Assembly (NCBI GenBank): GCA_005503165.1
Contig: SCNT01000038.1
Span: 1 to 40,486, forward strand
DNA: 40,486 bases
From: Sphingomonadaceae bacterium 3R27E2-A
GTDB taxonomy: Bacteria > Pseudomonadota > Alphaproteobacteria > Sphingomonadales > Sphingomonadaceae
Direction of reading: 5' to 3'
Shown: positions 9,087 to 22,201 of the stretch, piece after piece
How the letters are laid out: each line of letters opens with the position of its first letter
Position numbering within the stretch: the stretch's first letter is position 1
Notes under the pieces: model-generated
The model's database searches: none
Told to the model about the DNA's origin: nothing
What the model saw: the letters and a program-made list of their open reading frames with translations, nothing else
Translations under genes and position numbers: made by a program

Positions 9087-10718
9087 ATGGCGCGGTTCAT
9101 TTTTATCACCGGCGGCGTGGTCTCCTCGCTTGGCAAAGGTTTGATGGCGGCCAGCCTCGCCGCCCTGCTGCAAGCGCGTGGCTATCGCGTTCGTATCCGG
9201 AAATTCGATCCCTATCTGAACGTCGATCCGGGCACGATGTCGCCCTATCAGCATGGCGAAGTCTATGTGACCGACGACGGCGCGGAGACCGACCTCGACC
9301 TCGGCCATTACGAGCGCTTCACCGGCGTCGCGGCGCGGCAGAGCGACAACGTCACGTCGGGCCGCATCTATCAGCAGATCATCACCAAGGAACGCCGCGG
9401 CGACTATCTCGGCGCGACGGTGCAGGTCGTCCCGCACGTCACCGACGCGATCAAGGGGTTCGCGCGCACCGATATCGACGACCTCGACTTCGTGCTGTGC
9501 GAGATCGGCGGGACGGTGGGCGACATCGAATCGCTGCCTTTCATCGAGGCGATCCGCCAGCTGCGCAACGAAGAGGGGCGCGACAAGACCCTGTCGGTCC
9601 ACGTTACGCTGGTGCCCTACATTGCCGCCGCGGGCGAATTGAAGACCAAGCCGACGCAGCACAGCGTGCGCGAACTGGCGTCGCTCGGGGTCCAGCCCGA
9701 CATCCTGCTCTGCCGCTGCGAAAAGCCGCTGCCCGAGGGCGAGCGCGCCAAGATCGCGCAATTCTGCAACGTGCGGAAGGAAGCGGTGATCCCGGCGCTC
9801 GACGCCGATTCGATCTATTCGGTGCCGGTGCAATATCATGGCGAGGGGCTCGACGGCGAAGTGCTGCGCGCCTTCGGCATTCACGACGCCCCCGATCCCG
9901 ACCTGTCGCGCTGGTACGACATCATGGACCGCAAGCAGCACCCCGAGGGCGAGGTCACGATCGGCGTCGTCGGCAAATATGTGTCGCTGCCCGATGCCTA
10001 CAAGTCGCTGAACGAAGCGCTGGTGCATGGCGGCATGGCGAACCGGGTCAAGGTCAACATCCGCTGGCTCGACGCCGAGATGTTCGAGAATGACGGCAAT
10101 CTCGCCGAAAATCTCGAGCCGTTGCACGGCATTCTCGTCCCCGGCGGCTTCGGCGAGCGCGGGTCGGAGGGCAAGATTTCGAGCGTGCGTTTCGCGCGCG
10201 AAAGGGGTGTTCCCTTCTTCGGCATCTGCCTCGGCATGCAGATGGCGTGCATCGAGGGCGCGCGGAACACCAGCGGGATCAGGGACGCGTCGAGCACCGA
10301 GTTCGGCAAGACCGACGAGCCGGTCGTGGGCATGATCACCGAATGGATGAGCGCCGAGGGCCTGCAACAGCGCGGTGCCGATACCGACCTCGGCGGCACG
10401 ATGCGGCTCGGCGCCTATGAAGCCAGGCTGTCGCCGAACAGCCATGTCGCAGCGGTCTATGGTTCGAATGAGATCAGCGAGCGCCACCGCCATCGTTACG
10501 AGGTCAACGGCGCGTATCGCGACCGGCTCGAAGCCGGCGGGCTGGTCTTCTCGGGCATGTCGCCCGACGGGATGCTCCCTGAAATCGTTGAAAGACCGGA
10601 CCATCCGTGGTTCATTGGTGTGCAATTCCATCCGGAGCTCAAGTCGAAGCCCTTCGACCCGCACCCGCTTTTCGCCGGGTTCATCGAGGCGGCGGTGAAG
10701 CACAGCCGGCTGGTCTAG
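9087..10718 (+). CDS. pyrG: CTP synthase
   Basis: Makes CTP from UTP, ATP and glutamine, the last step of pyrimidine nucleotide synthesis. The 543-residue protein has both halves of the family: an N-terminal synthetase domain starting [17 protein letters not shown] (P-loop-like ATP site) with [11 protein letters not shown] and [12 protein letters not shown], and a C-terminal class I glutamine amidotransferase with VPGGFGERG, nucleophile Cys at about residue 381 in [11 protein letters not shown], and the His/Glu pair in [19 protein letters not shown]. The length is typical. It lies between secG and a Crp-family regulator. Confidence 0.98.
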   Translation: MARFIFITGGVVSSLGKGLMAASLAALLQARGYRVRIRKFDPYLNVDPGTMSPYQHGEVYVTDDGAETDLDLGHYERFTGVAARQSDNVTSGRIYQQIITKERRGDYLGATVQVVPHVTDAIKGFARTDIDDLDFVLCEIGGTVGDIESLPFIEAIRQLRNEEGRDKTLSVHVTLVPYIAAAGELKTKPTQHSVRELASLGVQPDILLCRCEKPLPEGERAKIAQFCNVRKEAVIPALDADSIYSVPVQYHGEGLDGEVLRAFGIHDAPDPDLSRWYDIMDRKQHPEGEVTIGVVGKYVSLPDAYKSLNEALVHGGMANRVKVNIRWLDAEMFENDGNLAENLEPLHGILVPGGFGERGSEGKISSVRFARERGVPFFGICLGMQMACIEGARNTSGIRDASSTEFGKTDEPVVGMITEWMSAEGLQQRGADTDLGGTMRLGAYEARLSPNSHVAAVYGSNEISERHRHRYEVNGAYRDRLEAGGLVFSGMSPDGMLPEIVERPDHPWFIGVQFHPELKSKPFDPHPLFAGFIEAAVKHSRLV

Positions 10719-10748
10719 GGCACGCGCTATCAGGGGAAAACGGGGCTT

Positions 10749-11435
10749 ATGGATCATGCGCAACTCGCCGAACTGCAGGGCCCCGACAGCATATTCTCCG
10801 GCCTGACGGTCCAGGACTGGGCCGATATCGCAGGCCGCGCGGTGCAGATCCAGTTCGGCAAGGGCAAGGAATTGCTCTGCCAGGGCGACCCCGGCGACAG
10901 CCTGCTGATCCTGACCAGCGGCACTGCGCGCGTGTCGATGCTGACCGCGGGCGGGCGCGAGATCGTGCTCGCCTATGCCGAGCCCGGCGCGGTGCTGGGC
11001 GAGATCGCGCTGCTCGACGGCGGCGAGCGTACCGCCTCGGTGACCGCGACGAGTGCGGGCGGCGCTCTGCAACTGGGGCGGAATGCGCTCCGCGATTTCG
11101 TCACCAGCCATCCCGAATTCGCCTGGTCGCTGATGCAGCAACTCGCACGGCGGCTGCGCACCGCCGACCAGACGATCGAGAGCGACCGCGCCTATGCCTC
11201 GGGTCCGCGGCTCGCACGCTATTTGAAGCGCCTGATCCGCAAGGACAGCCCCGACACGTCGCACCGCGTCGAACTCAGCCAGACCGAGCTCGGCAATTTC
11301 GCGGGGATGAGCCGCGAGCATATCAACCGCCAGCTGAAGAGCTGGGAGGAATCGGGGGTCATCTCGCTCGAACAGGGGCGCGTGCGCGTGCTCGATACCG
11401 AGATGCTCGAGGATATCAGCGAGAGCGAGGGGTGA
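10749..11435 (+). CDS. Crp/Fnr-family transcriptional regulator
   Basis: A 228-residue DNA-binding regulator with an N-terminal cyclic-nucleotide-type sensory domain and a C-terminal winged helix-turn-helix. The phosphate-binding cassette reads VLGEIALLDGGERTASV; compared with E. coli CAP it keeps the ribose-contacting Glu and the phosphate-contacting Arg, with Thr for Ser, so cAMP (or cGMP) binding is plausible. No FNR-type cysteine cluster is present. The recognition helix GMSREHINRQLK keeps the Arg-Glu-x3-Arg spacing of CAP (CSRETVGRILK), predicting TGTGA-like half-sites. It starts 30 bases after pyrG. Repeat B1 begins six bases past its stop. Confidence 0.92.
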   Translation: MDHAQLAELQGPDSIFSGLTVQDWADIAGRAVQIQFGKGKELLCQGDPGDSLLILTSGTARVSMLTAGGREIVLAYAEPGAVLGEIALLDGGERTASVTATSAGGALQLGRNALRDFVTSHPEFAWSLMQQLARRLRTADQTIESDRAYASGPRLARYLKRLIRKDSPDTSHRVELSQTELGNFAGMSREHINRQLKSWEESGVISLEQGRVRVLDTEMLEDISESEG

Positions 11436-11441
11436 AATAAC

Positions 11442-11532
11442 CGTCGCCCCCGCGCAGGCGGGGGCCGCCAGCGGTTTACGCAGCATTGATGAGCAAGACG
11501 GCAAGCGGCCCCCGCCTGCGCGGGGGGCGACG
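11442..11532. repeat. Family B paired-hairpin repeat, copy B1
   Basis: Outer ends CGTCGCCCCCGC and GCGGGGGGCGACG are inverted. Each half is a hairpin: CCCCCGC-GCA-GGCGGGGG on the left and CCCCCGC-CTGC-GCGGGGG on the right, separated by about 40 bases of unrelated sequence. It starts six bases after the stop codon of the Crp-family gene. Confidence 0.85.
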
Positions 11533-11542
11533 AAATGGCTGA

Positions 11543-11780
11543 ATCACAACGCCCGGGCCTCTGGAGAGACCCGGGCGCCTGTGACGAACTACCGCCATCC
11601 CCCTTTTGCGTGGACGAGGCGAAGCGTCCACACTCCCCGGAACCGGGCCTTTAGCCGCGTGATCCAGAAGTCATTGGGCTAGGCCCACGCGGACGGCTTG
11701 TCACCCTCTGGCGGTGAGTATGCGATGCTTTTGCACGCGCCTGTGGCCGATGGGCAACAGATTTTGCGAATCGCTCGCAA
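11543..11780. ncRNA. Candidate structured RNA or regulatory region between the Crp gene and lolC
   Basis: The 444-base gap 11436-11879 has no convincing reading frame. After repeat B1 it holds a cluster of strong pairings: CGCCCGGG (11550-11557) with CCCGGGCG (11570-11577); GTGGACG with CGTCCAC (about 11610-11631); GGGCC-TT-TAGCC (11645-11656) with GGCTA-GGCCC (11678-11687), competing with CCGCGTG (11654-11660) with CACGCGG (11686-11692); CCGCCA (11592) with TGGCGG (11709); and TTGCGA with TCGCAA (11764-11780). Overlapping alternatives suggest a switch or pseudoknot. I could not match it to tRNA, tmRNA, RNase P, SRP, 6S or a known riboswitch. The strand is undetermined: on the minus strand the strongest hairpin would be at the 3' end, on the plus strand it would be a lolC leader. 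Confidence 0.35.
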
Positions 11781-11879
11781 GCGCCTCACGGCCATCGCCC
11801 CCATTGCCAGCGCCCGAGAGCCCCCCTAAAGCGGCGCTATGACCGCGATTTCCCGCCGGTCCGAGGGACCGACCCGCTC

Positions 11880-13130
11880 ATGATCCTGCGTCCGTACGAG
11901 CGCACCATCTTCAAACGCTATCTGCTTCCCCATCGCGGCGAGGGTTTCATTTTCGTCGCCGCGGCGTTCAGCTTCACGGCGGTCATGCTTGGCGTCGCCG
12001 CGCTGGTCATCGTGATGAGCGTCGTAAACGGCGTGCGCGGCGAGCTGTTCGACAAGATCGTCGGGCTCAACGGCCATGCGGTGGTGCAGGGCTTCGGCGG
12101 GCGTATCGACAATTGGCGCGACGTGCTGAAGGAAGTGCGCGCGACGCCGGGGGTGACCGAGGCGACGCCGATCGTCGAACAGCCCTTGCTCACCACCTTC
12201 AACGGCCGGGTCGAGGGCGTCGCGGTGCGCGGCATGCTCGTCGCCGACATCCGTAACAACAATATATTGAAGGGCGAGGTCCTGCAGGGCAGCCTGGCGC
12301 GGCTGACCGACGGCTCGGGCGAGGTCGCGCTGGGCTCCGAACTGGCGCGCAACCTGGGCGCGACGGTCGGCTCGCAGATCACGATCATCAACCCCGCGGG
12401 GCGCTCGACGCCGTTCGGCACGGTGCCGCGCGAGATCAGCTACCGCGTCGGCGCGATCTTCGAGATCGGGGTCTATGACTTCGACAAGACCTATATCATC
12501 ATGCCGATGGCCGACGCGCAATTGCTGTTGCTCACCGGTGACCAGATCGGGCTGATCAAGGTGCAGACCGAGAATGCCGACCGGGTCGGGGAGATATTGG
12601 ACCCGCTGGCGCAGAAACTGGCGGCGCAGGCGGTGGTTTCGGACTGGCGGTCGATGAACAGCAGCCTGTTCGAGGCGCTGTCGGTCGAGCGCGTCGCGCT
12701 GTTCGTAATCCTGTCGCTGATCATCCTGGTCGCGGCGTTCAACATCGTGTCGTCGCTGATCATGCTGGTGCGCGCCAAGACGCGCGACATCGCGATCATC
12801 CGCACGATGGGCGCGCCGCGCAATTCGGTGTTGCGCATCTTCGTCGCGATCGGTGTGTCGATAGGCGTCGGGGGAACGATCGTCGGGCTGATCCTGGGCT
12901 TCGTGGCGCTCTATTTCCGTAAGGGCATATTGAATGGTATCGGCTATCTTTCGGGGCAGAATCTGTGGGATCCGTCGGTGCGCTTCCTGACCGAGCTGCC
13001 GTCGAAGCCCAATCCGGTCGAGATCGCGGTGGTGGTGGTGATGACGATCGTCTTCAGCTTCCTCGCGACGCTCTATCCCGCGTTCAAGGCGGCCAATACC
13101 GACCCGGTGCAGGTGTTGCGCTATGAATGA
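11880..13130 (+). CDS. lolC: Lipoprotein-releasing ABC transporter permease LolC/LolE
   Basis: Inner-membrane permease that releases outer-membrane lipoproteins to LolA, working with the LolD ATPase. The 416-residue protein has the four-helix MacB/FtsX-type architecture: an N-terminal helix (about residues 24-47), a large periplasmic domain (about 48-270, including [14 protein letters not shown]) and three C-terminal helices ([40 protein letters not shown] and [18 protein letters not shown]). The cytoplasmic loop [14 protein letters not shown] and the ending [11 protein letters not shown] are typical. Only one permease gene is present, as expected for a LolCE-merged (LolF-like) homodimer, but that is inference. 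It overlaps lolD by eight bases. Confidence 0.94.
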   Translation: MILRPYERTIFKRYLLPHRGEGFIFVAAAFSFTAVMLGVAALVIVMSVVNGVRGELFDKIVGLNGHAVVQGFGGRIDNWRDVLKEVRATPGVTEATPIVEQPLLTTFNGRVEGVAVRGMLVADIRNNNILKGEVLQGSLARLTDGSGEVALGSELARNLGATVGSQITIINPAGRSTPFGTVPREISYRVGAIFEIGVYDFDKTYIIMPMADAQLLLLTGDQIGLIKVQTENADRVGEILDPLAQKLAAQAVVSDWRSMNSSLFEALSVERVALFVILSLIILVAAFNIVSSLIMLVRAKTRDIAIIRTMGAPRNSVLRIFVAIGVSIGVGGTIVGLILGFVALYFRKGILNGIGYLSGQNLWDPSVRFLTELPSKPNPVEIAVVVVMTIVFSFLATLYPAFKAANTDPVQVLRYE

Positions 13131-13797
13131 CGTGCTGCAGCTGGTCGGGCTGACCCGGCATTTCGAGCAGGGCGGGGCGCGGATCGACGTGCTGCGCGGG
13201 GTCGATGCGCGCTTGCCACCGGGCGAGATCGTCGCGCTGCTGGGGCCGTCGGGGTCGGGCAAGTCGACGCTGCTGCAGGCCGTCGGCCTGCTCGAGGGCG
13301 GCTTCGGCGGCAAGATCATGATCGACGGCGAGGATGTGACACGCTTTGACCAGGATGCGCGGACCTCGACGCGGCGCGAGAAGATCGGCTTCGTCTATCA
13401 GTTCCACCATCTGTTGCCCGATTTCAGTGCGGTCGAGAATGTCGTGCTGCCGCAGCTGATCCGCGGCGCGGCGCAGGGCGAGGCCGAGGAACGCGCGGCC
13501 GAACTCCTGACGCGGCTGGGGCTGGGCGAGCGGCTCCATCACAAGCCGAGCAAGCTGTCGGGCGGCGAGCAGCAGCGCGTCGCGGTGGCGCGCGCGCTGG
13601 CGAACCGGCCGCTGCTGGTGCTCGCCGACGAGCCGACGGGCAATCTCGACGAGGCGACGTCGGACAAGGTGTTCGACCAGTTCGTGTCGCTGGTGCGCGA
13701 CCATGGCTCGGCGGCGCTGGTGGCAACGCACAACGAGCGGCTCGCGGCGAAGATGGACCGCGTGCTGCGCTTGCACGAAGGGCGGGTTGCGGCGTAG
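13123..13797 (+). CDS. lolD: Lipoprotein-releasing ABC transporter ATPase LolD
   Basis: ATP-binding subunit that powers lipoprotein release with LolC/E at the inner-membrane cytoplasmic face. The 224 residues include Walker [10 protein letters not shown] (about 41-49), Q-loop [14 protein letters not shown] signature [15 protein letters not shown] (about 145), Walker [14 protein letters not shown] (about 165) and H-loop VATHNERLA. The [13 protein letters not shown] segment is typical of the LolD/MacB/FtsE group. Its ATG lies inside the lolC 3' end, indicating translational coupling. Confidence 0.96.
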   Translation: MNDVLQLVGLTRHFEQGGARIDVLRGVDARLPPGEIVALLGPSGSGKSTLLQAVGLLEGGFGGKIMIDGEDVTRFDQDARTSTRREKIGFVYQFHHLLPDFSAVENVVLPQLIRGAAQGEAEERAAELLTRLGLGERLHHKPSKLSGGEQQRVAVARALANRPLLVLADEPTGNLDEATSDKVFDQFVSLVRDHGSAALVATHNERLAAKMDRVLRLHEGRVAA

Positions 13798-13829
13798 CAT
13801 CGGGCCGCCGGGGACAGGAGGGGAGCTTC

Positions 13830-14372
13830 ATGCCGATGCGTTCGATCCGCTTCGCCGTTTGTGCGGCCCTCGCCGTGCCGGGCACCGCAATGGCGCAGAC
13901 GGCGCCGGCGACGCCCGCGCCCTGTGCCGCCCCCGAATATCGCGCCTTCGATTTCTGGGTCGGCGAGTGGGACGTCTTCGCGAACGGCAGCACCACGCAG
14001 GTCGCGACCAGCAGCATCGAGAATATGTTCGGCGGCTGCGCGATCCGCGAGACCTGGAAACCCTTCAAGGGCAGCGGCGGCGGGTCGTTCAGTCATTATG
14101 ATAGCGAGCGCCATTACTGGCGGCAGGCGTGGGTCGACGGCAGCGGCGCGCGCGTCGATTTCGACGGCGGCCCGGCGGACGGCAGGATGATATTGACCGG
14201 CCACTGGGCGAATGTCGTCGCCAAGGGGCAGGACGGGCTGATCCGCATGACCTACAGCAAGGAGCCGGACGGCGCGGTGCGCCAGCATGGCGAGCAGTCG
14301 CTCGACCATGGGCTCAGCTGGACGACGAGTTTCGATTTCATCTACAAACCGCGCAAAACCGGGGATAATTGA
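13830..14372 (+). CDS. Secreted protein of unknown function
   Basis: I do not recognise a specific function. The 180-residue product starts with a Sec signal peptide (MPMRSIRFAVCAALAVPGTA, cleavage likely after AMA before QTAPA). The mature part has a FDFWVGEWDVF motif shortly after a Cys, a second Cys in FGGCAIRETWKPF, and repeating aromatic strands (SHYDSERHYWRQAWVD, RMILTGHW, WTTSFDFIYKP), suggesting a small beta-barrel or lipocalin-like fold. Similar WVGEWDV proteins are common hypothetical exported proteins in sphingomonads. It lies 32 bases after lolD, and glutathione peroxidase starts one base after its stop, so the three may be co-transcribed. Confidence 0.8.
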   Translation: MPMRSIRFAVCAALAVPGTAMAQTAPATPAPCAAPEYRAFDFWVGEWDVFANGSTTQVATSSIENMFGGCAIRETWKPFKGSGGGSFSHYDSERHYWRQAWVDGSGARVDFDGGPADGRMILTGHWANVVAKGQDGLIRMTYSKEPDGAVRQHGEQSLDHGLSWTTSFDFIYKPRKTGDN

Positions 14373-14373
14373 T

Positions 14374-14850
14374 ATGGGTCTCTATGATCTTTCGGCGAAA
14401 CTGCCGGGCGGAGCGACGCAGTCGCTCGCCGATTACAAGGGCAAGGTGCTGTTGATCGTCAACACCGCGTCGAAATGCGGCTTCACCCCGCAATATGAAG
14501 GGCTGGAGGCGCTGTACCGCGATTACAAGGATCGCGGGCTGGAAATCCTCGCTTTCCCCTGCAACCAGTTCGGTGCGCAGGAGCCGGGTGATGCCGAGGA
14601 AATCAAGAATTTCTGTTCGCTGACCTACGATGTTTCCTTCCCGCTGATGGCGAAGATCGACGTCAATGGCGACGATGCCGATCCGATCTTCAAGCATCTC
14701 AAAAAAGAAAAGACGGGGCTGCTCGGCAGCGGGATCAAGTGGAATTTCACCAAATTCCTGGTCGACCGCGACGGCAAGGTGGTGTCGCGCCACGCGCCGA
14801 CGACCAAGCCTGAACAGCTGCGCCGCGAGATCGAGGAATTGCTGGGGTAA
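14374..14850 (+). CDS. Glutathione/thioredoxin peroxidase, Cys type
   Basis: Reduces hydrogen peroxide or lipid hydroperoxides; cytoplasmic, as no signal peptide is seen. The 158-residue length is that of bacterial BtuE-type monomeric peroxidases. The catalytic tetrad is visible: Cys35 in NTASKCGFTPQ (Cys, not selenocysteine), Gln69 in FPCNQFGAQEP, and Trp123/Asn124 in IKWNFTKF. A further Cys81 (KNFCSLTYDVSFPL) sits where thioredoxin-dependent members keep their resolving cysteine, so thioredoxin is a likelier reductant than glutathione. It follows the secreted protein gene by one base. Repeat B2 begins three bases after the stop. Confidence 0.94.
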   Translation: MGLYDLSAKLPGGATQSLADYKGKVLLIVNTASKCGFTPQYEGLEALYRDYKDRGLEILAFPCNQFGAQEPGDAEEIKNFCSLTYDVSFPLMAKIDVNGDDADPIFKHLKKEKTGLLGSGIKWNFTKFLVDRDGKVVSRHAPTTKPEQLRREIEELLG

Positions 14851-14853
14851 AAC

Positions 14854-14931
14854 CGTCGCCCTCGCGAAGGCGGGGGCCGCAATCGGTCTAGCGCTACGTC
14901 TCCAGCGGCCCCCGCCTTCGCGGGGGCGACG
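14854..14931. repeat. Family B paired-hairpin repeat, copy B2
   Basis: Starts CGTCGCCCTCGCGAAGGCGG and ends with the inverted GCGGGGGCGACG; the right half is CCCCCGC-CTTC-GCGGGGG. The left stem carries one mismatch (CCCTCGC against GGCGGGGG). It begins three bases after the peroxidase stop codon and ends 50 bases before dnaE. Confidence 0.85.
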
Positions 14932-14981
14932 CTCGCTAATCGGGCCTTCCCCGAATCGTCACATATGCCTAGCGTCATCCG

Positions 14982-18473
<3,492 letters not shown>

Positions 18474-18480
18474 AGAGTCA

Positions 18481-18614
18481 ATCCTCCCTGTGGCGAAGCC
18501 ATGAGGAGGTGGCAGCGCGCAGCGCTGACGGAGGGGCGATGACGCCGATGTCGCGGCCCCTCCACCACGGCTTCGCGGCGGTCCCCCTCCCCATCGCTTC
18601 GCGACAGGGAGGAT
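18481..18614. repeat. Family A paired-hairpin repeat, copy A3
   Basis: Left hairpin CCTCCC-TGTGGC-GAA-GCCATG-AGGAGG, second hairpin CAGCGC-GCA-GCGCTG, a spacer, a less perfect third hairpin around ACCACGGC-TTC-GCGGCGGT, and right hairpin CCTCCCC-ATCGC-TTC-GCGAC-AGGGAGG. The left inner stem is GTGGC/GCCAT where A1 and A2 have GTCGC/GCGAT: a paired change. It begins seven bases after the dnaE stop. Confidence 0.85.
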
Positions 18615-18690
18615 CAAAAGGGGCGCTTAGACACTTGCGCCCATCGCATCCTCGGCCTTATCCAAGGCAAACCACAATGAGGATACCGAA

Positions 18691-20295
<1,605 letters not shown>

Positions 20296-20322
20296 CCAGC
20301 CGTTCACAATTTGCGGGATTGA

Positions 20323-20397
20323 GTTCCCCGGCGAAAGCCGGGGCCCATGAAGGACACGGCGAGTTTGCCATCTGGGCCCCGGCTTTCGGCGGAGAAC
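20323..20397. repeat. Family C paired-hairpin repeat, copy C2
   Basis: Starts GTTCCCCGGC-GAAA-GCCGGGGCCC and ends TGGGCCCCGGC-TTTC-GGCGGAGAAC, with a few mismatches in the right half. It lies 27 bases after the acyl-CoA synthetase stop and 46 bases before the end of the convergent radical SAM gene, so it could serve both transcripts. Confidence 0.75.
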
Positions 20398-20443
20398 ACA
20401 AGTCGGGCCGGGTTAAGCTTCCTTTCGCGGGGCGACGGCCTTT

Positions 20444-21532
20444 TCAGAACAGCTCCATCTGGCCATCTCTCTCAGGCGGCCTGAAGAGGTCGCTGCGGAT
20501 CGGCGGGAAGCTCTTGTCCATGCCATGCTCGCGCGCGGCGCGTTTGACGCGGGTGCGGATGAGCTGCGCCCAGACGCCATGGCCCTTCATGCGGGTGAAG
20601 AAATTCGGGTCATTGTCGCGGCCGCCGCGGATGTCCTGGACCATGTGCATCACCTTGTCGGCGCGGTCGGGGTAATGCGCCGCGAGCCAGGCGCGGAACA
20701 GCGGCGCGACCTCATAGGGCAGGCGCATCAATATATAGGAGGAGCGGATCGCGCCGGCATCGGCCGCCGCCTTCATGATCGCTTCGATCTCATGATCGGT
20801 GATCGCGGGGATGATCGGCGAGATGTTGACCTGCGTCGGCACCCCCGCGTCGATCAGCGCCCGGATCGCGGCGAGGCGGCGGTGCGGGTGCGGGGCGCGG
20901 GGTTCGAGCGTGCGCGCGATGGCGGGGTCGAGCGTGGTGACCGAGACCGCGACGCCGACGAGGCCGTCCTTGGCCATCTGGCTCAAGAGGTCGATGTCGC
21001 GGAGGATGCGGTCGGACTTGGTGGTGACGATCAGGGGGTGCTTCGTCTCGGCGAGCACCTCGATCACGCCGCGGGTGATGCCCCATTCGCGCTCGATCGG
21101 TTGGTAGCCGTCGGTGTTGGTGCCGATGGCGAGCGGCGCGGCCTTGTAATTGCGCTTGGCGAGTTCGGCGCGGAGCAGCCTCGCGGCGTCGGGCTTGGCG
21201 AAGAGCCTGCTCTCGAAATCGAGCCCGGGCGAAAGGTCGTGGAAGGCGTGGGTCGGACGCGCGAAGCAATAGATGCAGCCATGCTCACAGCCGCGATAGG
21301 GGTTGATCGAACGGTCGAAGCCGATGTCGGGCGAGGCGTTACGCGAAATGATCGTCTTGGGATGCTCGACGGTGACTGTCGTGCGCAGCCGCGGTGCGGC
21401 GCCGTCGATGATTTCGGTCTCGTCGAGCCAGTCGCCATCGGTTTCGCGGTCCAGCGAGCCCGTGCGCGTGGGGCGGAGGTTGGTCGGCGCGCCGCGGCCC
21501 GGAAGAGGGGGGAGGGGTTTGGGCGATTCCAC
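20444..21532 (-). CDS. Radical SAM protein, SplB-like (PA0069 family)
   Basis: A 362-residue radical S-adenosylmethionine enzyme of the SplB-like COG1533 group; the reaction is unknown. The cluster motif is CEHGCIYC (Cys82, Cys86, Cys89 from the chosen start), a CX3CX2C [4Fe-4S] site, preceded by GFDRSINPYRG, which is typical of this family. Downstream are IGTNTDGYQPIEREWGITRG, VTTKSDRILRDIDLL and QVNISPIIPAITDHE, compatible with a partial TIM barrel. The GTG at 21532 (protein beginning VESPKPLPPLPGRGAP) is used because extending further would run into repeat B3; no strong Shine-Dalgarno is seen, so the start is uncertain. Confidence 0.88.
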   Translation of the reverse strand: MESPKPLPPLPGRGAPTNLRPTRTGSLDRETDGDWLDETEIIDGAAPRLRTTVTVEHPKTIISRNASPDIGFDRSINPYRGCEHGCIYCFARPTHAFHDLSPGLDFESRLFAKPDAARLLRAELAKRNYKAAPLAIGTNTDGYQPIEREWGITRGVIEVLAETKHPLIVTTKSDRILRDIDLLSQMAKDGLVGVAVSVTTLDPAIARTLEPRAPHPHRRLAAIRALIDAGVPTQVNISPIIPAITDHEIEAIMKAAADAGAIRSSYILMRLPYEVAPLFRAWLAAHYPDRADKVMHMVQDIRGGRDNDPNFFTRMKGHGVWAQLIRTRVKRAAREHGMDKSFPPIRSDLFRPPERDGQMELF

Positions 21533-21577
21533 CGGGTGAGGATATCGCCTTGAGTGGAACAAAGGAAGAACAAATTT

Positions 21578-21655
21578 CGTCGCCCCCGCGAAGGCGGGGG
21601 CCGCTATGGGCGTAGCGCAAGGCTGCTCGCGGCCCCTGCCTTCGCGGGGGCGACG
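21578..21655. repeat. Family B paired-hairpin repeat, copy B3
   Basis: Starts CGTCGCCCCCGCGAAGGCGG and ends GCGGGGGCGACG; each half is a hairpin as in B1 and B2, with one mismatch on the right (CCCCTGC). It lies 21 bases after the moaB stop and 45 bases upstream of the radical SAM start on the minus strand, in the 144-base gap between these genes. Confidence 0.85.
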
Positions 21656-21676
21656 CTCCAATTCGCTTTGTTTGGC

Positions 21677-22201
21677 TTACTCGGTCAGCCGCGGAATGAG
21701 GTCGACGAAGTTGCACGGTTTGTGCCGGCTATCGAGCTGGGTCGACAATATGCCGTTCCACGCGTCCTTCACCGCCCCGGTCGAGCCGGGGAGCGCGAAG
21801 ATGTAAGTGCCGCGCGCCACGACGGCGCAGGCCCGCGACTGGATGGTCGAGGTGCCGATGCTCTGGTAGCTCAGCCAGCGGAACAGTTCGCCGAAGCCCG
21901 GGATGTCCTTGCCGTCGAGCGCATGCAGCGCCTCGGGCGTGACGTCGCGGCCGGTGACCCCGGTGCCGCCGGTGGTGATGATGACATCAACCTCGGCATT
22001 GTCGATCCAGTTGTGCAGGCGCGAGACGATCAGCGACTTTTCGTCGCGGATGATCGCGCGGTCGGCGAGGATATGGCCCGCGGCGGTGAGCAGTTCGACG
22101 AGCGTGTCGCCCGAGCGATCGTCATCGACGCCGCGGGTGTCCGAAATCGTCAGGACCGCGATATGAACCGGCTTGAAGTCGAGGCTTTCGTCAATCGGCA
22201 T
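21677..22201 (-). CDS. moaB: Molybdenum cofactor biosynthesis protein MoaB/Mog
   Basis: MogA/MoaB-type protein that binds or adenylylates molybdopterin in Moco synthesis. The 174-residue single-domain length fits MoaB. Family motifs: VLTISDTRGVDDDRSGDTL near the N-terminus, the molybdopterin-binding TTGGTGVTGRDVTPEAL (about residues 77-92), GFGELFRWLSYQSIGTSTIQ, SRACAVVARGTYIFALPGST and AVKDAWNGIL. Its first 11 bases overlap the 3' end of the lytic transglycosylase gene upstream, so the two are probably coupled. No other moa or moe gene is in the window. Confidence 0.94.
   Translation of the reverse strand: MPIDESLDFKPVHIAVLTISDTRGVDDDRSGDTLVELLTAAGHILADRAIIRDEKSLIVSRLHNWIDNAEVDVIITTGGTGVTGRDVTPEALHALDGKDIPGFGELFRWLSYQSIGTSTIQSRACAVVARGTYIFALPGSTGAVKDAWNGILSTQLDSRHKPCNFVDLIPRLTE

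Noticed and set aside
8325..11504. Very long minus-strand open frame (over 1000 codons) opposite secG, pyrG and the Crp-family gene
   Set aside because: It is the antisense shadow of high-GC codon usage; the product is Arg/His/Asp-rich with no domain, while the plus-strand genes carry full family motifs.
11543..11780. tRNA, tmRNA, RNase P, SRP or 6S RNA in the crp-lolC gap
   Set aside because: No GGTTCRANTCC T-arm, no GAGGAAAGTCC of RNase P, no GGAAGG-AGCAG of SRP RNA and no tag-peptide frame could be found on either strand; 6S could not be supported either.
21533..21661. N-terminal extension of the radical SAM protein beginning MERRPREG
   Set aside because: The extension is translated from repeat B3 and has no similarity to the family; the GTG at 21532 gives a normal-length protein.
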